This document shows, piece after piece, positions 59,601 to 64,000 of a stretch of DNA of 64,000 nt (positions are counted from its first letter, which is position 1; each line of letters opens with the position of its first letter). The DNA lies in the NCBI GenBank assembly GCA_034521465.1, contig JAXHMN010000011.1, forward strand, positions 434,001-498,000, written 5' to 3'. Source of the DNA: SURF-28 sp034521465. Its GTDB lineage: Bacteria > Bacteroidota > Ignavibacteria > Ignavibacteriales > Melioribacteraceae. The position numbers and the translations under genes were made by a program. Below the pieces are notes generated by a model. It was not told where the DNA came from. It made no database searches and saw only the letters and a list, made by a program, of their open reading frames with translations.

Positions 59601-60478
59601 ATGTCAAAGGATAAAATTAAATCTTTCTCCTCACGGAGATTTTTACGGCTTTTAGTTTTAGCAGCTCTGCTTGCGTTTATTTCGAAAATTTTTGTTGCAG
59701 AAGCTTATCGCATTCCAACTTCTTCAATGGAGAATACGCTTTTTGCCGGAGATTATGTTATAGTAAATAAACTCTTCTACGGACCGCGAACCCCGGAATA
59801 TTTACCTTTTACGTCAATTGAAATCCCTTCAGTAGCATTCCCAATGAGCTCGTCAATTGAAAGAAATGAAATTCTTGTCTTCGAATACCCGAACATTCTT
59901 AAAGGTGATTTAATCGATGATAAAGCGAATTACATAAAAAGATGTGTGGCTTTACCCGGCGATACACTCACTATTATTAATCGACAATTATTTGTAAACG
60001 GAAAAGATCTGAAGAACCCTCTCACAATAAAATTTTCGCGAAATAAATCAAAATTATTTGGTGTGCCTAATCAATCGATCTTCCCAAACGATTCGGATTG
60101 GAATGAAGACAATTACGGACCAATTTTAATTCCCAAAGAAGGACAAGCTGTTAAACTTTCTTCGAGAAACCATCAACGCTGGTTTGATATTATCAAATAC
60201 GAAAATCCCGGTGCAGAAATTTCCATAATTAATAATGATCTTTTTTTTAATTCGGAAAAGTTGAGTGAATACGAGTTTAAAAGTGATTACTACTTTTTTC
60301 TCGGTGATAATCGGGACGAAAGTTTTGACAGCCGATACTGGGGATTTGTACCGAAGAAATGATAATTGGAAAGCCACTCCTGGTTTATTGGTCAATTGAT
60401 CAAAGTGAAGGGTCAATAAAACAAAAATCATTTTGGGAAGCTATCCGCTGGGAAAGAATCGGAACGAAAGTAAATTAG
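59601..60478 (+). CDS. lepB: Signal peptidase I (frameshifted near 60356)
   Basis: About 291 residues. A membrane helix near residues 14-31 is followed by the catalytic Ser box RIPTSSMENTLFAGDYVIVNK and the Lys general base in NYIKRCVALPGDT, then GDNRDESFDSRYWGFVP. The frame stops at 60362, but the C-terminus continues one frame over (KPLLVYWSIDQSEGS to RWERIGTKVN). An insertion of about 60 residues before the last box is typical of Bacteroidota enzymes. It cleaves signal peptides of exported proteins. Confidence 0.93.
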
Positions 60479-60535
60479 GTATTCAATTTTCAATTGAAAT
60501 TAAACCGTCTTTGATTTATAATAAAAAGTAAAACA

Positions 60536-62504
60536 ATGAAAAAAATAATCCTTTTTTTAATATTAGCATTTTCGCTTACTGCACAAGAAAAATATTTGAT
60601 TTTCTTTGAAGACAAAGGTATTAGCGAAGAACAATTCAATGAAAATCCGCAGAGATTTTATAAAACTGCAACAACACATCTTTCCGAACAGGCAATTGAA
60701 AGAAGAAAGAAAAAACTTGGTGATAATTATATCACATTTAAAGACTTTCCGGTTAACCAATCCTATATTGATGCTTTGAAATCAAGCGGAATTAAAGTTG
60801 ATAACATTTTAAAATGGTTTAACGCTGTTTCAATTTATGCGAATGATAATCAGATTGCTAGTCTCAAGTTGCTTCCATTTGTTGATAGAATTGAAAAAGT
60901 TAAGACGTTCAAAGTAGACAGAATTCATGACGAACTTGAGAAGGAGAGTAGTGTCGGTAGAATATCAACTTATAATTTAGATTACGGAAACTCATTGCCT
61001 CAAAATGAACTCCATGATATTCCGATAGTGCATGACGCCGGGTTTAACGGTGAAGGAAAAATAATTGGTTTTCTCGACAGCGGGTTTGATTGGAAAGAAC
61101 ATCCGGCTTTGAGAAATTTAGAAGTTATTTATGAATATGATTATGTTTTTGACGATCCGAACACAGCTAACGAATCTGAGGACGTACCCGGACAAGATGG
61201 ACACGGGACATCAGTTTTTTCTATTGCCGCCGGTTTTGATGAAGGAGAATTAGTGGGTCCAGGTTATGGTGCATCTTTCATGTTAGCAAAAACCGAGGAT
61301 ATCGGGAGTGAGAAAAAAGTTGAGGAAGATAACTTTGCAGCAGCGGTAGAAGATTTTGAAGCAATGGGTGCCGATATCATTACTGCTTCGCTCGGATATT
61401 CATTATTTGATGAGGGTGAAGGTTCTTACACTTATCAAGATATGGATGGAAAAACCACTCTCGTTGCGCGTGCATATAATTATGCATTTGAGCTTGGTGT
61501 TGTTACCGTAGCCGCGGCCGGCAACGAAGGCAATTCAAGTTGGAGACATATTATTTCACCGGCTGATGCTTTTGATGTGTTGGCGGTAGGCAATGTCGAC
61601 ACTACCGGAACTTTACGAGGTTCAAGCAGCAGGGGACCGACGGCTGACGGAAGAATAAAACCGGAAGTAACGGGAATGGGTACAAATAACTATCGAGCAA
61701 ATTCATTTGGTACATACTTCCAGCATTGGAAGCGGCACTTCATTTGCTGCGCCAATGGTTGCCGGAATGGCTGCGCAGCTTCTTTCCGCTTTCCCTTATT
61801 TAACAAATGCCCAAGTGCGCGATATAGTTTTAAGAGCCGGGGATAATTTTGACAATCCAAATAATGATGTAGGTTATGGTTTGCTTTCTGCTCAACGAGC
61901 TGTTAATTATCCGAATATTTGGAACGACGGCGGCTTTTATAAAATAAATAAACTGTTTGTCGGAAAGGATATTGATTTAACTAAAACTGTTACAATAAAC
62001 TATTTTGACCTTGGAGGGACAACCTCACTCAGTTGATTTGACTGAGAACAACGGCTACTTCACTTTTGATATTCCGACTGAATTTAGTACCGGAGAGCAG
62101 ATAGCTTTTTATTACACTTACTTCGATAATAGTAATTCAATGGTGACCGAACCGGAAAATTCAAATTATCTTCTTACCATGTCTGCATTGACTGATACCA
62201 ACGGCTTTAATAATGATTTACCTTCTTATTTTGAGTTAGTTCAAAACTATCCAAACCCTTTTAACAACAGCACAAAAATAAGAATCAGATCGAATGAGGG
62301 GGGTATTGGTAAACTTATTATCTACAATGTACTCGGGCAAAAAGTAAGAGAACTGTATTCCGGGTTAATCTTGAAAGGTATAACAAAGTTAACATGGGAT
62401 GGAACAGATGATTTTGGAAGACCGGTGGTTTCGGGACCATATTTTTATCAAGCAATTTTAGGTGGACAAGTGTCCAAACTAAAAAAATGATGCTCCTCAA
62501 ATAA
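60536..62504 (+). CDS. Secreted subtilisin-like (S8) serine protease with T9SS sorting domain (frameshifted near 61715, 62020 and 62470)
   Basis: About 655 residues. A signal peptide (ILFLILAFSLTAQ) and an inhibitor-like propeptide to about residue 150 precede the S8 domain. Asp is in IIGFLDSGFDW, His in GQDGHGTSVFS, the oxyanion-side Asn in AAAGNEGNSS, and Ser in GSGTSFAAPMVAGMAA. The final part is a type A T9SS domain: LVQNYPNPFNNSTKIRI, GKLIIYNVLGQKVREL, TWDGTDDFGRPVVSGPYFY, and a MMLLK-type end one frame over. This predicts a protease exported through T9SS and possibly anchored by the nearby PorU-like peptidase. Confidence 0.9.
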
Positions 62505-62520
62505 GGAAGAAACCAAAACA

Positions 62521-63165
62521 TGAACAACATTCTTCATTCATCGCAGAAAAAATATTTAGACTCGCTAATGCAAGAAAGACGATTCTTTGATCGAAAGAAT
62601 GGAAGAATTTGCTGAAAAAATAATGTGCCGATATTAAACAAAGATGCCGCACAATTTCTTGAGCAAATGATTTTCATCAGCAAACCATCAAGAGTATTAG
62701 AGATTGGAACCGCAATTGCTTATTCGACTATTAGAATTGCTCGCAACCTCAAATAATAATGCAGTTGTCGATACGATAGAATTAAGCAAAGACAATATTA
62801 AGCTTGCTATGAAAAACATTACAGACTCCGGTTTAGTGAATAAAATAAATGTTATCGAGGGTGATGCGCTAAAAGTGATGCCGAAGATGAAAACAGAAAT
62901 ATGATTTAATTTTTTTGGATGCGGATAAAGAAGATTACGAAGAATTATTCACTTACGCTCTTCCACTTTTAAAAAAGATGGAATAATTTTCATAGACAAC
63001 TTATTGTGGCATGGCTATGTGGCTTCATCACAAGTACCCGCAAACTATAAACGCTCAACTGAATGTATCCGAAAGTTTAATCAGATATTTGTAGAGCGGA
63101 AAGATTTAAAGACTACTATCCTCCCTATTGGTGACGGTATCGGTTTAGGTATTAAGGTAAATTAG
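62521..63165 (+). CDS. Class I SAM-dependent O-methyltransferase (frameshifted several times)
   Basis: About 213 residues when frames are joined. Motifs include PSRVLEIGTAIAYSTIRIA (motif I), AVVDTIELSKDNIKLAMKNI, VIEGDALKVMP, YDLIFLDADKEDYEE with the metal-binding Asp region, and DGIIFIDNLLWHG. This is the catechol O-methyltransferase/TrmR (YrrM) type pattern. Breaks lie near 62570, 62610, 62740, 62900 and 62970. In related bacteria TrmR methylates tRNA hydroxyuridine, but small-molecule substrates are equally possible. The next gene starts 3 bases later. Confidence 0.8.
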
Positions 63166-63167
63166 AA

Positions 63168-63605
63168 ATGAATGAAAAGAATCACAAAGAAGAAGCAAAT
63201 AAATTCTGTAAAGAAGTTGATCAATTTTCAAAAGGTAAAATCCAAAATTCAGAGGATTTAAATCGCATTGTTGAAGTGATATTTAAAGAGGATAATCTCG
63301 AATTACTTGAGGATCTTTCATTTACTGCCAAATATTCACAAGGATTGATGACAATCTTCCAAACTAGAAGCAGCGATATCGAAGAGGATTATTTTGAAAA
63401 GATCAAAAACGAATATGCCGAATCAATAAAAAAGATTCGTTCTAATTTGGAAGTAGTAATAAATCAATCATCTTCGTTTATTCAAGGAATATTTAAGGAA
63501 AAATATTTAGGTATGACTCATGAAAGCATGAGCAATCTAAAAATTTTAATTGAGGATTTGAGCTGGATAAAAATGTACTTGAATGAAATAAAGAGAAAAG
63601 ATTAA
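63168..63605 (+). CDS. Small helical protein of unknown function
   Basis: Intact 145-residue protein, highly charged and predicted all-helical (NRIVEVIFKEDNLELLEDL, EDYFEKIKNEYAESIKKIR). No signal peptide, membrane helix or Cys/His metal site. No family recognised. It starts 3 bases after the O-methyltransferase stop, so the two are probably co-transcribed, and is followed by a large inverted repeat. Confidence 0.65.
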   Translation: MNEKNHKEEANKFCKEVDQFSKGKIQNSEDLNRIVEVIFKEDNLELLEDLSFTAKYSQGLMTIFQTRSSDIEEDYFEKIKNEYAESIKKIRSNLEVVINQSSSFIQGIFKEKYLGMTHESMSNLKILIEDLSWIKMYLNEIKRKD

Positions 63606-63618
63606 GCAGTTGCGGAAA

Positions 63619-63685
63619 TAGGGGCTGCCTCAGAAGTAAGAATCATAAATTAGTTTATAAACTTTTGAGGCAGCCCCTACTTTTT
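63619..63685. repeat. Large inverted repeat, probable bidirectional terminator or small element remnant
   Basis: An 18-base arm AGGGGCTGCCTCAGAAGT (from 63620) pairs with ACTTTTGAGGCAGCCCCT (63661-63678) with one mismatch, around a 23-base AT-rich loop. A T run follows on the plus strand. It lies between convergent genes. The arm is unusually long and GC-rich for this AT-rich genome and resembles the ends of insertion-sequence-derived repeats. Confidence 0.6.
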
Positions 63686-64000
63686 TAAGCGTTTCGTTTC
63701 AATGTTTCGGAATATTTTTCGGCAACTTCCTGAACAGATTTACTTGAAATCAAGTTGTAAATTCTGTTTCGCAGTTCTGCCCATTCTTCGTGAAGAGGGC
63801 AAGGATTTTCATCCGAACATTCTTTTAACCCGGTAACGCACTTAAGATTAATAACGGGACCTTCAACTCGTTCGACAATTTCAAGTATCGAGCTCTTTTT
63901 TGCCAATTCCGTAATCTTAAATCCACCGCCGCGTCCTTTAAAAGAATCAACATATCCGTATTTAGCCATACGTTGCAAAATTTTCGCTAAGTAATGTGCA
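63685..64000 (-). CDS. Rrf2-family Fe-S-type transcription regulator, 5' end outside the window
   Basis: The last ~104 residues are visible; the frame is open to the right edge. The end of the winged helix reads AKILQRMAKYGYVDSFKGR, then GGGFKITELAKKSSILEIVE. The three-Cys cluster-binding motif is C-x6-C-x5-C in NLKCVTGLKECSDENPCPLH, close to the C-x5/7-C-x5-C pattern of NsrR/IscR-type sensors that bind [2Fe-2S] or [4Fe-4S]. It probably represses genes in response to NO, iron-sulfur status or oxidative stress. No isc genes are visible to confirm IscR. Confidence 0.88.
   Translation of the reverse strand, partial: AHYLAKILQRMAKYGYVDSFKGRGGGFKITELAKKSSILEIVERVEGPVINLKCVTGLKECSDENPCPLHEEWAELRNRIYNLISSKSVQEVAEKYSETLKRNA

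Noticed and set aside
1..64000. rRNA, tRNA or CRISPR loci
   Set aside because: I looked for tRNA-like cloverleaf ends, 16S/23S conserved blocks and regularly spaced repeats and saw none; a covariance-model search would be needed to exclude small RNAs.

Overview
The window looks like a chromosomal segment of an Ignavibacteria-type bacterium (Bacteroidota/Chlorobiota side; this placement is inferred from gene content, not from a marker-gene tree). It is AT-rich. It carries type IX secretion (T9SS) C-terminal sorting domains with the NYPNPFN signature, a gingipain-fold (C25) PorU-like peptidase, FadL-type outer-membrane proteins, DUF4292-type and FN3 lipoproteins, a nine-heme c-type cytochrome and a class II (B12-dependent) ribonucleotide reductase. 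I saw no rRNA, tRNA, CRISPR array, prophage or intact transposon.

Layout. 1-3.6 kb: end of dxs, a Gfo/Idh/MocA oxidoreductase, a response regulator/histidine kinase pair, then rplU-rpmA and a strong terminator. 3.6-10.6 kb (minus strand): malate dehydrogenase, an anti-sigma-type ATPase, a beta-barrel/FN3-lipoprotein pair, a beta-CASP metallo-beta-lactamase and an AI-2E-family permease. 10.8-14.8 kb: phosphate acetyltransferase with an internal stop, glutathione peroxidase, a TerB-like protein and malQ. 15-18.6 kb: nrdJ. 18.8-27.7 kb: a tightly packed plus-strand run (yggS, divIVA, purine nucleoside phosphorylase, a coiled-coil membrane protein, ileS, a DksA-like protein with a histone-like tail, lspA, rluD, a membrane protein). 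27.7-29.8 kb (minus): T9SS-addressed multiheme cytochrome. 30-36.5 kb: cysS, envelope proteins including a Tyr-rich lipoprotein and a FadL-like porin, then rsgA. 36.5-41.3 kb: an ATP-grasp protein and a TPR lipoprotein-DUF4292 lipoprotein-EnvC operon. 41.3-48.4 kb: a surface-polysaccharide locus (Wzx-like flippase, methyltransferase, several glycosyltransferases, a WecG/TagA-type transferase). 48.4-55.2 kb: PorU-like C25 peptidase and an outer-membrane protein. 55.2-64 kb: a pseudo-phosphoesterase/PQQ-propeller/HAD open frame, lepA, lepB, a T9SS subtilase, an O-methyltransferase, a small helical protein and an Rrf2 regulator running off the window end.

Reading-frame quality is a dominant property. 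Nearly every long gene outside 41-51 kb is interrupted by one to six single-base indels, although the conserved protein continues in the next frame. Between about 41.3 and 50.9 kb the damage becomes so dense that genes can only be recognised piecewise. The damage crosses gene, strand and functional boundaries (from the end of envC, through the polysaccharide genes, into the middle of the C25 peptidase), so I read it mainly as poor consensus sequence rather than biological decay. Broken genes in the cleaner parts are therefore given as single CDS spans, with the break positions stated.

Functionally the window joins housekeeping genes with a cell-surface programme. LspA, LepB and lipoproteins serve the envelope, and T9SS substrates (a cytochrome and a protease) are encoded close to a candidate T9SS sortase. 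That sortase sits directly beside a polysaccharide locus that could supply the sugar anchor used by T9SS cargo.
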